From contig NZ_JALKBW010000001.1 of NCBI RefSeq assembly GCF_023017165.1, positions 2,418,001 to 2,482,000 on the forward strand: a stretch of DNA of 64,000 bases, in the 5' to 3' direction. Under the pieces are notes generated by a model that did no database searches, had not been told where the DNA came from, and worked only from the letters and a program-made list of their open reading frames with translations. The stretch is from Gordonia alkaliphila (GTDB lineage: Bacteria > Actinomycetota > Actinomycetes > Mycobacteriales > Mycobacteriaceae). The position numbers were made by a program, and so were the translations under genes. Shown here piece by piece: positions 1 to 10,600 of the stretch; position 1 is the stretch's first letter; each line of letters starts with the position of its first letter.

Positions 1-914
1 GCCGACAGTGAGACGGTGCCCTTACGCCGCCAGATCGGCACCATGTCCCGGCCGTTGACGCCGGAGCCGTATACCCTCCAGGCGTGCGTCACCTCGTCGG
101 TCGGCTCCGGGTCGGGCGAGGAAGGCGGCTGCCAGATCTCCTTCCACGGGGAGATATAGAAGTCGACCGGACCGCCCTGGGCGTCCACCATCGCGCGGTA
201 GATGTCGTGCAGGTCGACGTCGACGTCGCCGGGCAGACGATCGAGGTAGTCGCCGGCGAAGGCGTCGCGAATAGCGACCCGGTCCTTGCGGGCCACGATA
301 GGCAGGAAGAAGTCCGGGAACGCCAGGTACAGCAGGCTCTGGCGTTGAGCGGGCTGGGATTCCTTAGGAGTGGGGCTGACCAACGCGCGAAAGGCCAACG
401 GGTCGGCCAGAATGCGTTCACGTTCCGCGGCGGGGAGGCTACGAATCTCCAGACCGAGTTCGATCAACACACTGAGCTGCGCCCACCGGTAGGTCTTGAA
501 GGCAACACCGCCGCCGAAGACGCCGCGTGACAGCGCTGCGGCCACCTCGCTGGGAATAGCGACCGAGGGGCGGCACTTGGCTAGCACCTTCTCGATCAGC
601 TGGATCTTCTTGCCCGGGGTGTAGTCGTCCAGCGGCAGCAGGTTGACGGTGAACAACTCGGCGAACAACTGGATTGCGTTCGACGACGCCGAGGCGAGTT
701 GGAGATCGAGCTTGCTGAAGAAGTCAGACGAACCCGCATCGGGTCGGTCGACGAACATCTTCTTGAGCTCCTGGAAATACTCCACCGTCCAGATTCGGCG
801 ACCTGGGGTGAATACCGATTCGCCGTCACCGAACCCCTCATCGATGAAGCGACGGCCGATCAGCTCCACCGCCGGTGCGCCCGGCCGGTCCATACTCGCG
901 CCCTCGATGGTCAC
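1..914 (-). CDS. McrB-like protein, N-terminal part (runs off left edge)
   Basis: About 304 codons are open with no stop, so the gene continues past base 1. The visible part is soluble, without signal peptide or membrane segment. It carries FTPGRRIWT (residues 35-43) and FPDFFLPIVARKD (about 198-210), which resemble the N-terminal domain of McrB-family AAA+ proteins in actinobacterial restriction loci. The AAA+ module would lie outside the window, so the assignment rests on family resemblance only. The GTG start is chosen because it overlaps the TGA of the upstream methyltransferase gene (GTGA, 911-914); ATG at 893 is the alternative. It is the last visible gene of the four-gene defence operon. 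If it is McrB-like, it would be expected to hydrolyse a nucleotide and drive a nuclease partner, perhaps encoded further left. Confidence 0.55.
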   Translation of the reverse strand, partial: MTIEGASMDRPGAPAVELIGRRFIDEGFGDGESVFTPGRRIWTVEYFQELKKMFVDRPDAGSSDFFSKLDLQLASASSNAIQLFAELFTVNLLPLDDYTPGKKIQLIEKVLAKCRPSVAIPSEVAAALSRGVFGGGVAFKTYRWAQLSVLIELGLEIRSLPAAERERILADPLAFRALVSPTPKESQPAQRQSLLYLAFPDFFLPIVARKDRVAIRDAFAGDYLDRLPGDVDVDLHDIYRAMVDAQGGPVDFYISPWKEIWQPPSSPDPEPTDEVTHAWRVYGSGVNGRDMVPIWRRKGTVSLS

Positions 915-3900
915 TCCCCGTCTCCGTTCATTGCCGCTGCCATCGCGTCATAGTTTGCCAGGATGAGCCGTTTGGTGCGGTACTCGCCGAACTCGGCCTC
1001 GTCCTTGCGTTTGACGATCGGGAACGTGTCCAAGATGTAGTCCACGTCGTTCCGGTTAATGCCGTACATGTGGAAGAACGCGGCATCGAGTTCTGCGCGA
1101 ATGTTCTTGCGGGTCGAGTCCGACAGCCCCCCGTCCAGCGCTTCAGTTCGTGCGGAAGTCCACTGATCCAGACTGCTGCCACTCCACCGGTGGATGGTAG
1201 TGAACATTGATGGCGGCAGAATGGGGAGTTGCTCCACAGTGCCGAAAGTCATATTCTGGCCACCCAGTTTTTGGCGAGCGACGTAGTCGACGGCGAAGGT
1301 GCTCATCATCGTCACCAATAGAGCTGATTGGTGCGCCGTCCGCATGATTGGAAGACTGTTTCCGACGCCAGAACGTGGGAATCGAGATGCGATTAGCGTA
1401 CGTTCATTCGTCGCATTGCTAATCCAGCGGTAGCCAGCGAAGTAGGTGGCACGGGGGTCTCTCGGGAGTTTCTTGTCCACTGCTAATTCCGCCACCCAGT
1501 ACCGCGGTATGGCGCCGAAGGAAGGATCGGCCTTTTCGTCAGCAGTGACGAGGCGGGTGGTGCCGTCGGGCTCGTAGGTGGCCCACCGGTGGTCAAAGTG
1601 ATGGATCATCTTGGCCTCGTAGAGCGGGAGCATTCGTTCGGGCTGTCCGCCGCGATGCCCCTCGAAGACGTTGCCGTTGAGGACCCAGCCGTCGGCTTCG
1701 AGTTGCTCGCGGGTGTGGAACAGATGCGAGTCGTTCGACATATCGAACATTCGCATGAACTTAATGCCCCACGGGTTGCCGTTCACCGGGTCGTTCTCGT
1801 TTATCAGGACGGGGACTCGTCGATAGATGCCCAAGGTGATCTCTGCGTCGCGGCGTGACCGGAATACCGGGCAGGTGCCGGTGTTCGGGTTCAGCAGGGT
1901 GATCTCGTCTGGGGTCAAGGTGAAACAGGTATCCGGCCGTTGCAGATCTGTGGGGTCGTGCGCGAAGAAGGCGAAATCGGCGCGCGGCTCGTGAGTGCTG
2001 CGGCCGGCTAGGGTGAGCAGGCAGAATTTGAAACTGCGGTGCACGCCGTCGAACAGCGGGCGCGAGTTCTCGAAGTCGTACAAACTCACGATCGAGCCGC
2101 TGGTGACCAGATCCTTGAAGAAGTACTGTGTGGTCGCATCGGTGGCGATTCCGGTCGGGAGGATCACACCGAGGCGGCCTCGTCCGGCCAACAGACTTCG
2201 GTCGGCCTCGGCGAATACTGCGTAGGTGTTGATGTCACCGCGGCCGGTCAACGGGTAGCGCCCGGAATTGCGCAGGATGTGGGAGGTCCCTTCGGCTCGT
2301 CGCTTCTCGGCGACGAACGACTGGTACAGAGCTGGATTGTTTTCCGGCAGGTGCGCGATCAACCGTTTGCGGGCCGCAGCGTTCGGCGCGGTCGCAATCT
2401 CCGGATCTCGGGCGGCGAAGAACTCCTGCTCTTGCAGCTTCACTCGTTCCCACGGGGGATTACCCAGGACCACCGAGAAGCCGCCGGCCCAGCCGGTCTC
2501 CTCGTCGACGGCGTCTCCGGGAGCTGCCGTGGTGGGGAACAGGTGCGGGAACTCCAGGTGCCAGTGGAAGAATCGGTACTCGGCGGTTAGCCGCGCGACG
2601 TGTTCCGTCTGTCTGGCGTCGAGGTCGTGCCCGGCGCGCAGCGCAATGAGGGTCGCCTGTGTGACAGGGGTAGGGGCTCCCGGATGGAGTGGCCACACGA
2701 AGGCGGCGCACCACGCATCGGCGAGCAGTCGAGCTCGTCGATACTCGGTGGAATCGGTGTACGCGCGCATTCGGACTGCCTGGACGTGGACGTCGGACAG
2801 CGACAGCGCCTGCGTGCCGATCACGTTCTCCAACTGAGCACCCAGGCCGGTGTTCGCGGTGATCGAGGCGCCCAGGTCGAAAAGACTGCCCTGGTTGCCG
2901 CGTTCGGACTTGTTCGCCTTCGCGGTTGCGGTGGCGATCTGCTTGACGTCGCCCTCGATCGGCTTGAATGCGGCGTCGGGCAGATCTTCGGCCAGCAGCC
3001 GTGGGGTGGCGCCGATCAGAGCGTTGCCCACCTTGATCTGCGCATCCAGGTAGGTGAGCGGGCGCCCCGGTTCCAAGGCCTCCATCCACAACGACACTTT
3101 CGCCAACTCGGCGGCCAGCGGATTGATGTCGACGCCGTAGATGCAGCTCGAGACCACTTCGCGCATGGCCGAGCGCACCTGCTCCGGTGCCGGTTCGGGA
3201 TCTCCGGTGCGGATCGCCGCGACCCGTTTGGCGATCCTGCGGGCCGCACCGACCAGGAAATGTCCGCTGCCACACGCCGGATCGCACACGGTCACCGCGA
3301 GCAACGCTGCCACCGACCCCTGGGCGTCGTCGGCGGAGACGACCGCGGCGTCGAGCACAGGGTCCAGCGCGGTGTCGAGCAGCGACTCCACCAGGGAGGT
3401 CGGGGTGTAGTACGAGCCGGTGTCCTTGCGTTGATTGCCCGAGGTGATGTCGAGGGTGTAGCGCTTGGTCGCTGGATCCCACTGGGGAACGAACTCCAGG
3501 AGCGCCTCGTAGATGCTGCCCAGCTCCTCCGCACCCAGATTGCGGTAATCCACCACGCGCAGCGCCTGCGACTTGGGTTCGCGCACCAACGACAACGAGC
3601 GCACCGCCGCGAGGAGGGCCTCGTTGGACAGCTCACACTCAAGGAGAAGGTTGTCGAGGTCTCCGCGCTCGAACAAGCCGCCGAGACCGGGAAGGCCCAA
3701 TTCGGGGTGCCCTTGTTCGCGACCCAGGCCTTCCCACACCAGGGTCAGTGCGCGCCAGCGATCGGCGTAGCGGCCGCCGCGGCGCCGCCGGGCTGTCGTG
3801 CGCAACCGCGCGGTAGAGAAGTAGTCGGCATACCGCTGCCGGGCCTCGGGTGTCGCCGACGGATCGAGCAGCGCATCGCGGTCTTCGGCCACAAAGGTGA

Positions 3901-4816
3901 ACAGCAGCCGGTAGACGACGCGAAGCAGTGCGTGGTTGACATCGTCCACCGAGAGTTTTCCAGCGGCCAGATTGCCGCGCAGATCGGTGTTGGTCGGGTG
4001 GGTCAGAAAGCCGCTGCCCAAGGTGCGGAGCGCATCGACCACACCGTCACGCAGCAGGTTCAACGCACGCGAACCTGATTCGACGGCCTCAGTGCGCCAC
4101 TGCTCCAGCCGGCACGAGGCCGGGCCGATAGCGTCATCGCGGATCTCCACCCGCGACACCTGGCACAAGGTGTACAGCAGTAGGAAATCGGCGAACAAGT
4201 CGCCGTCGAAGATCGCTTCCAAGTCGAACTCGACGTACGCCGAACCCACCAGCGAGGTGGAATCGCGCAGCAGCCGAAGTACCTGTCCGTTCGACAGCAT
4301 CGCCCACAGGTGATCGTCACTGCGATTGAGTAGTTCCTGCACCATCGACTGTGGCGACGACCCGGCGGCACCGGCCAGCCCCTTGGTGCGGGTGTCCAGC
4401 GGAGTGCCCCAACCGAGCAGATGGATCGGAGTGGCTTCCCACAGGTGGGACACCGGGAAGGAGTGTCCATCCACATCGATACCGCCGCGGCCGGTGGTCG
4501 GTACGCGGCCGTAACCGAGCTGATCGAGCAGCACCAGCAGGAAGCGCTCGCGGGTCAGCGACGCAGTCGGTGCGTCGACGGGGAGCGCCGCGAGCGCCTC
4601 CCGATAACCGGTCCAGACACCCCGCAGGTATGCCCACACCCGGTTGGCGGCGTCGCGCACCGACTCGCCCGTGGCCAGGTGGAAGTCGTTGGCCGACAGC
4701 ACCTTCCCGGTCGGGTCGAATCCGGCCGCCAGTGTCGATGGCAGATCGGCGGGGAGGAGCCCACCTTGGATTCGGATACCGGCGAAGTCGCCGTCGGACA
4801 GCGGTCGTGCACTCAC
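911..4816 (-). CDS. Eco57I-class N6-adenine DNA methyltransferase, DrmMI/PglX-like
   Basis: A 1,301-aa protein with the layout of large gamma-class adenine methyltransferases. An N-terminal alpha-helical region is followed by YYTPTSLVESLLD (about residue 465), the SAM-binding motif I CDPACGSGHFLVGAA (about 510), the catalytic motif IV NPPWERVK (about 785), and a C-terminal region ending in an FPIVKRKDE block typical of the Eco57I/PglX/DrmMI group. It should methylate adenine in a specific DNA site, marking self DNA. The size and the adjacent SNF2 helicase match DrmMI of class 1 DISARM better than a stand-alone restriction enzyme, and I see no nuclease domain. The GTG start overlaps the helicase stop (GTGA at 4813-4816), and the stop overlaps the next gene in the same way, so the genes are translationally coupled. 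The recognition sequence cannot be read from the protein. Confidence 0.85.
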   Translation of the reverse strand: MSARPLSDGDFAGIRIQGGLLPADLPSTLAAGFDPTGKVLSANDFHLATGESVRDAANRVWAYLRGVWTGYREALAALPVDAPTASLTRERFLLVLLDQLGYGRVPTTGRGGIDVDGHSFPVSHLWEATPIHLLGWGTPLDTRTKGLAGAAGSSPQSMVQELLNRSDDHLWAMLSNGQVLRLLRDSTSLVGSAYVEFDLEAIFDGDLFADFLLLYTLCQVSRVEIRDDAIGPASCRLEQWRTEAVESGSRALNLLRDGVVDALRTLGSGFLTHPTNTDLRGNLAAGKLSVDDVNHALLRVVYRLLFTFVAEDRDALLDPSATPEARQRYADYFSTARLRTTARRRRGGRYADRWRALTLVWEGLGREQGHPELGLPGLGGLFERGDLDNLLLECELSNEALLAAVRSLSLVREPKSQALRVVDYRNLGAEELGSIYEALLEFVPQWDPATKRYTLDITSGNQRKDTGSYYTPTSLVESLLDTALDPVLDAAVVSADDAQGSVAALLAVTVCDPACGSGHFLVGAARRIAKRVAAIRTGDPEPAPEQVRSAMREVVSSCIYGVDINPLAAELAKVSLWMEALEPGRPLTYLDAQIKVGNALIGATPRLLAEDLPDAAFKPIEGDVKQIATATAKANKSERGNQGSLFDLGASITANTGLGAQLENVIGTQALSLSDVHVQAVRMRAYTDSTEYRRARLLADAWCAAFVWPLHPGAPTPVTQATLIALRAGHDLDARQTEHVARLTAEYRFFHWHLEFPHLFPTTAAPGDAVDEETGWAGGFSVVLGNPPWERVKLQEQEFFAARDPEIATAPNAAARKRLIAHLPENNPALYQSFVAEKRRAEGTSHILRNSGRYPLTGRGDINTYAVFAEADRSLLAGRGRLGVILPTGIATDATTQYFFKDLVTSGSIVSLYDFENSRPLFDGVHRSFKFCLLTLAGRSTHEPRADFAFFAHDPTDLQRPDTCFTLTPDEITLLNPNTGTCPVFRSRRDAEITLGIYRRVPVLINENDPVNGNPWGIKFMRMFDMSNDSHLFHTREQLEADGWVLNGNVFEGHRGGQPERMLPLYEAKMIHHFDHRWATYEPDGTTRLVTADEKADPSFGAIPRYWVAELAVDKKLPRDPRATYFAGYRWISNATNERTLIASRFPRSGVGNSLPIMRTAHQSALLVTMMSTFAVDYVARQKLGGQNMTFGTVEQLPILPPSMFTTIHRWSGSSLDQWTSARTEALDGGLSDSTRKNIRAELDAAFFHMYGINRNDVDYILDTFPIVKRKDEAEFGEYRTKRLILANYDAMAAAMNGDGE

Positions 4817-7632
4817 TGCTGTGCCTCCACGATCGGCGGAACAAAGACGAAGGCGCCCAGCACATCGGCGTTCGGTTCGACTTCCACGCGCAGGCCGCGG
4901 ACGATCTCCGCGGATGCCTGCCGGACACGACGGTGCGCGGCCCGCAGATGATCGGCCAGCGCAGCTCCGGTCTGATCCAGGTGTGCTGACAGGTCCGGCA
5001 GGCCGTTGAGCGCACGGGAGATGAACTGCTCGGCCTGGAGAGTCGGGACGTTACCGCTGGGGGTGGCCGCCAGCAGGCCGGCCGCGGTGGCATCGTCGAG
5101 CCATCGCGCTTGTGCCGGGGCTCCCTCGAAGGCGAGGGTGGCGACGTCCTCTGCGATCAACTCCCGGGTTCCCGAGCGGGACGGCAGCTCTAAGTGAAAT
5201 CGGTACCTCACCACCAGCAGGGTGGTGCGGGTACTCACCGTCGCGGTCCGGATCACCGCACACCGGCGTGCCGGGCGCAGGGCGGGGTCGAGGGCCGAGT
5301 CGAGGGCCGATTCGAGCACATAATGCGCGATGGCCTCGACGCTGGGGTCGGTCCGGTTCAGCACGGCCTCGCCGCGTCGGACCGGAAGGTCTGCGGAAAA
5401 CGGGAGTGGATCGTGACGCCCGAGGGGCAAGGCATCCTGAAGCCCGACCGGCAACGGTGCGAGGGTGGCGGTGAAGCCCTCCTCGGTCGGAGTGATCGTC
5501 GAATGCAACGCCCGCAAGGCGTGCTCGACACACGTCGCTACGTCCTCGTCAGTGCCCAGAGCGGCGCGCGCCACCGCCACCTCGGCCGAGACCTCTTCCG
5601 GCTTGATCGCGTGCTGGGCGTACTTGGTCTGAGCCAGCCGTTCGCGTTCGGCGGTCGACTCCCACTCCCGGTAGAGCGATTCCTGCTTCTCCCGTACCCC
5701 CAAGTCGAGGGACAACTGCTCCGCATCCTGGCCTCGCAGCAGCAGCCCCTCCATCAGTGCCTCGAGGACGGCCGAGTTGTTGTCGGGAATAGGCACCGAC
5801 ACGCCCGTCGCCCGACGGATCGCCTCGTGTTTGCGGAGCAACACCTCGAGGACGATGCCGTCGATCTGATTGTCGCGGCCGTACAGAGTGATCGCCCGTA
5901 CCTGGTCAGCCCGCTGCCCGAACCGATCGACTCGGCCTTCGCGCTGTTCGTGGCGCGTCGGATTCCAAGCCAGGTCGTAGTGGACGACGGCTTGGAAGCT
6001 CTCCTGGAGATTCACACCTTCCGACAGGCAATCGGTCGCCACCAGCACGTGACGGCCTTCGCTCGCGGTCAGTTCGTCGATCCGGGCCAGGCGTTCTGCG
6101 GGTGGGAGCGTGCCGGTGACCGCTCGCACCGCGACGTTCTTGCCAAGGGCCTTGTCGAGGTGTTCGGCCACATACTCGGCCGTGTCGATGAAGCGGCAGA
6201 AGACGATGGGATCACAGCCCTCGGCGAGGAGCGCTTTGACTTCCTTGACGAGTGCGCCGATCTTCTTGTCCGCCTTACCCTCCAACTTCTTGGCGTCGTT
6301 GAGGAAACCGCGCAGCCGTCGAGCCGCGGCTCCACCCGGTTCGTCACCGGTGTCGGCGCCAGGGGTGGTGTCGGCTGCTTCCAGCGCTTCGTCGTCAGCT
6401 TGATCGAGGACCATCGCGCGGCCGATCGCATCGGCTTCGGCGGGTGAATGGGCGGCCGCCGACGCCGCGCGGGTCCGCAGCGTTTGCGCAGCGGCCCGCG
6501 GTGAGGAGGCCAGTGCCCGCAGAAGCGCCAGAGCCGACCACCAGTTGACCCGCTTGGTTAGGTCGCCCTGATCGGTGCGCACGGTCTCTCGCGCGTAGTC
6601 GAGGACCTTCTCGAACAGCGCCTGGTATTCGGGCGACAGCGCGTACGGAACCTCCTTGATGAGTCGGTCCTTGGGGAACGGAGTGTCCTCGTCGAGATAA
6701 CGCCGGATATCGCCGCGACGACGTTGGACAAAGTGTTTGGCCAGTAGTTCGCGGCCGCGCCGATCTTCCAGATCGACTGTGGCCAATGCTGGATCGAGCA
6801 ACCCGAGGAGGTTCCGGAACGCCTCTTCCTTGCCCGAATGGGGGGTCGCGCTGGCGAAGATCATGTGGCGTTTGCGGTCCGCAGACAGATCTCGGATCAG
6901 TTCGTAACGCTGGGTGCGTCCGGCGCCACCTTGGCCGACCGCAGTCACACAGGTGTGAACTTCGTCGACGATCACCAAGTCTGGGCAGGTCCGCAGGAAT
7001 TCGTGCCGCCGTCGGGCACTCTTGATGAAGTCGGTGGACACCACCGTGATCGGGTAGCGCTCGAAGATGGACTCGGAGCCGATCCGGCCGCGTTCGAGGC
7101 GGCGGACCGTCGACGGCAGAACCAGCTCGGCTTCTAGCCCGAACTTCTCGCGCAACTCGGACTGCCACTGCTCGGCCAGCGCCGGGCTGCACAGCACCGA
7201 CAGTCCGCGCGCGTCGCCGACGGCCAGCAGTTCAGTGGCGATCAACCCGGCCTCGATCGTCTTACCGATACCCACGTCGTCGGCGATGAGCAGACGTACC
7301 ACGTCTTGACGCAAGGCCATCATCAGTGGCACCAGCTGGTAGGCGCGGGGCTGGACGGCGATGGAGGCCAGTGAGCGGAACGGTCCGGCGGTGGACCGGA
7401 AACCGATGCGCAGTGCGTTGGTGAGAAGCTGGGCGCTGAAGTGATCGCCAAGATCGGCGGGCTCGGGCGGGGGAAACGCTGCAGGGGCCACCCCTTCGGT
7501 GACGAACACCCCGGCGATGTCGTCGTCGAGTCCGCCGAGGGGGCGCAGCACCAAGAAGTCGTCGGTGCTGTTGGGCAACACCACCCATTCACGACCGCGT
7601 GCGGAAACCAGATTGCCCGGAGCGAACCCCAT
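4813..7632 (-). CDS. SNF2-family helicase, DrmD-like
   Basis: A 939-aa SF2/SNF2 ATPase. Walker A is in ADDVGIGKTIEAG (about residues 115-127), the DEAH-like box reads VDEVH (about 218), motif III is FASATPHSG (about 260), and a block QRRRGDIRRYL follows. The C-terminal helicase lobe has VATDCLSEGVNLQ and the motif VI stretch HEQREGRVDRFGQ (about 540-575). The C-terminal 300 residues have no recognised domain. The N-terminal text around PRAYQLVPLMMALR and the overall length fit DrmD, the SNF2-like helicase of class 1 DISARM; a HepA/RapA-type remodeller is the alternative family. It should translocate on DNA using ATP as part of the defence complex. ATG at 7632 lies 3 nt after the stop of the upstream helicase gene, and GGAAGGA is a usable ribosome site. 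Confidence 0.85.
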   Translation of the reverse strand: MGFAPGNLVSARGREWVVLPNSTDDFLVLRPLGGLDDDIAGVFVTEGVAPAAFPPPEPADLGDHFSAQLLTNALRIGFRSTAGPFRSLASIAVQPRAYQLVPLMMALRQDVVRLLIADDVGIGKTIEAGLIATELLAVGDARGLSVLCSPALAEQWQSELREKFGLEAELVLPSTVRRLERGRIGSESIFERYPITVVSTDFIKSARRRHEFLRTCPDLVIVDEVHTCVTAVGQGGAGRTQRYELIRDLSADRKRHMIFASATPHSGKEEAFRNLLGLLDPALATVDLEDRRGRELLAKHFVQRRRGDIRRYLDEDTPFPKDRLIKEVPYALSPEYQALFEKVLDYARETVRTDQGDLTKRVNWWSALALLRALASSPRAAAQTLRTRAASAAAHSPAEADAIGRAMVLDQADDEALEAADTTPGADTGDEPGGAAARRLRGFLNDAKKLEGKADKKIGALVKEVKALLAEGCDPIVFCRFIDTAEYVAEHLDKALGKNVAVRAVTGTLPPAERLARIDELTASEGRHVLVATDCLSEGVNLQESFQAVVHYDLAWNPTRHEQREGRVDRFGQRADQVRAITLYGRDNQIDGIVLEVLLRKHEAIRRATGVSVPIPDNNSAVLEALMEGLLLRGQDAEQLSLDLGVREKQESLYREWESTAERERLAQTKYAQHAIKPEEVSAEVAVARAALGTDEDVATCVEHALRALHSTITPTEEGFTATLAPLPVGLQDALPLGRHDPLPFSADLPVRRGEAVLNRTDPSVEAIAHYVLESALDSALDPALRPARRCAVIRTATVSTRTTLLVVRYRFHLELPSRSGTRELIAEDVATLAFEGAPAQARWLDDATAAGLLAATPSGNVPTLQAEQFISRALNGLPDLSAHLDQTGAALADHLRAAHRRVRQASAEIVRGLRVEVEPNADVLGAFVFVPPIVEAQQ

Positions 7633-7635
7633 TGC

Positions 7636-10600
7636 CTACGTCCTTCCTGCGCCGAACACGGATCTGTTCGCACGTACTTCAGTGAGCCAATCGCCGTTCT
7701 CGAGGAGTCGAAGAACCGACCAGCCGTGGTCGAGAAACTCATCTTCGGCCGCTGCATCCCGTCCCGGACCGGCCGACATGTCGGCCGAGTCGATCAGGAC
7801 CGCGGTGCCCGATCCTTCGCCGTAAAAGGCGAAGTCAGCCGATGCCGTGCCCACTGAAAAGTGCACGGCGTCGGGGAGGCGGAACTCGTTGGCCACCAGG
7901 AACTCCACGAATCGCCGTTCGGCTTCGGTTCGGCAGCGGGACAGCGCGGCAGCGGCAGCCGCATCCGCGCCGACGGTCTGTGTCTCGGGAGTGGTGCGCG
8001 CTGAGGCCAGCGCCAACAGTAGATCCCGGATGGCGTGGCGGTCGATCAGCTGGTGATCCGACTGGTTTCCGTACGACAGTAAGCAGTCGTAGCAGGCCTT
8101 TTCGCAGCGCTCCCGCGCGGTGTCGGCGTGGGCCAGATCGTCGCCCGTCCGACTGAAGTGGGCGATCTCCAGTGCCCGCTGAGCCGCCCGCGCCAGTGCG
8201 TCGGGCTCCGCGTGCAGCCGCCGCAGGACCCCCGCGCCGCCTTCGGCGGACTCGGTGAACAGCATGCGGGCCCGTTCGGCAGGATCAGGGAGGGCTTCGC
8301 TGGACAGCTCGGAGTCCTCGAGCTGGAACTCGGCCTCCATACCGCGCTCCAGCGCGTAGCGCAGCGTGGTGGCGACCGTCTCGTCGACGCTCGCCGACAG
8401 TCGCACCACGGCGATGTTGCGGGTGTCCTCCACATAGGGGATCACCTTGGCCTTTGTGGGCGTTTCATCGGCTGCCGGCAGATCGTCGTCCTGCGGTGTG
8501 GCATCGGCGGCGGCCTTATCACTGAGCCAATGGCCTTTGACCGTGTCGAGCCAGTAGCCGAGCACGTTGGGATTCTTCCGTCGGCGACGCCCCAGATTGG
8601 TTACCCGAACCGTGGCGGTGTCGCCGTAGGTCAGTTCGGCGAGGGGACCGTCGTTGCCGACGACGGCGGCATTCACTCGACCGGATCGCGGGCCGTGCTG
8701 GCTGAACCGGAACGACGTCTCCATTTCGAACCCGGCCCGACGACGCTCCTCCTCGTCGGACGAGATGCGTTCGCGGCGACGGGTGAAGACGGTCTGCATG
8801 CGCATCAGCTGAGTGCGCGGTGGTGCCAGGCTCGCGCTGCAGTTCTCGCACACGTCCAGCCCTGCCTGCCGCTGATGGTGATAGCCGCACTCCTCACAGC
8901 GGCGCGCATCCTGCAAGTCCACAGTCCCGATACCACCGGCTGCCATCGGGATCTGCACTCGCTGGACCTCGTATCGGGCGCCCTCGTGGTAGATGAGCGA
9001 ACCCGGGCCGAACTCGCTGATTGCGAGGAAGCGGGGACGCTGCAGGTAGTCGCCGCCGTCGCCGCGTCCGGCGGCCGATCGCACGCCGGGAATGTAGGCC
9101 GCCAACGGCAGCCGCGGGAAGCTGTACCCGGGTAGGAAACCTTCGGAGGCGAAGTATCGGTAGGTGTAGAAGTCCGAATGGCCGCGGTCGGAGTCTTCGT
9201 TTCGCAGCAGGCGGAGCTGCTGTTCGGCCTCACGACGCCGCGACTCGGCGGCCTTTCGGGCTTTGGGTAGCGCTGATGTGTCCAGGACGATCCGGTTCTG
9301 CTCATCCTGGTCGGCCATTGCTGCTTGATACAGGTCCCGCCACCGGTTGCATGCGGCGTCGAAGGAACGCGGTGCTGCGCCGATGACCGTGGCCACCCAC
9401 TGTTCGTGCCACCACGGCGTCCGCTCCAGGTCCTCGCGCAGCGGCAGAGTGATTTGCTCGGCACGAGCGATGGCTCGGGTGATCGCATCCGGATCGCCGA
9501 TCGCCGTGGCGAGATCGGCGTTGATCGGCTTTCCTGGATCGCCGACGTCCAGTAGCTGCGGCATCCGCGACCGCAAGTCGGCGCCGGTCTCCGACAGCCA
9601 CAGTGCGTGCAGATGCGAAGCGAGGAGGGCCTCGTTCGTCAGGTCCAGACGCGGCGCAGCCACTGAACCGGCGACCATGTCGCGCGACCGGCGGAAGTAA
9701 TACTGATCATGGGAATTGCCGGTGGCGCAATAGGTGACGACCAGGGCCGGCTGCCCGGACCGGCCGGCCCGGCCGGATCGCTGCGCGTAGTTAGCCGGGG
9801 TCGGCGGCACATTGCGAAGACCGACGGCGTTGAGGCTGGCGATGTCGACGCCCAACTCCATGGTGGGGGAACAGAACATCAATGGCAGTGCGCCGGAACG
9901 GAATTCGTCCTCTCGCTCCTGTCGATCGTGCGACTCGACCTGGGCGGTGTGCTCGCGCGCCCGCAGGCCCGCGAGAGAGGCGGCGGTATCCCGGTACAGG
10001 TTTTGGAAGAAGGGATTGATCCTCAATCCCTGGTCGGCGGCGGCCGTTCGACGCAGCGGATCCGGCGCGCCGGCAACACCGTTGCCGAGAGCCCAGATGA
10101 CTGCGGAGGCTTTGAGTCGGTACGTGGGGCCGTCGGCTGGCGTATTCGTGGCCTTGTTCAGAAGTCCGACGCGGGCGAGAACGTCGAGCAGATGCTCGAT
10201 CACTTCTTGCGCGTCTGCGGTGTCGAGTGCGGTGCCGTCCAGCCGGCGCAGACCGCTGCGGTCCTTGATGTAGCGGCCCAGGGCGGAGCGGCCGGTGAAA
10301 CGTACTTCCTGGCGGGGGCGGCCGGGGGAGCCGCTGCGGGTGGACACACTGGCCACGATGGGAGCGATGTCGCGGGAGGCGAGCGCCCACAACCCAGTCA
10401 GGTGCTGATCTGAGGACCTGCGGAGTCGTTCGTAGCCGTCGAGGGACAGGCATTCGACGTCGATCGCCAACTCCCGTCGGAACTCGTCGAGGACGATGCG
10501 ACACAGATCTTCGCGCTCGCCGCTGCGCGCTGACGACAATGGGGCCGCGGTGGCCCGCCACAAGTCGGAGTCGCCAGCGATCTCCGGCAGCGACTCGTAG

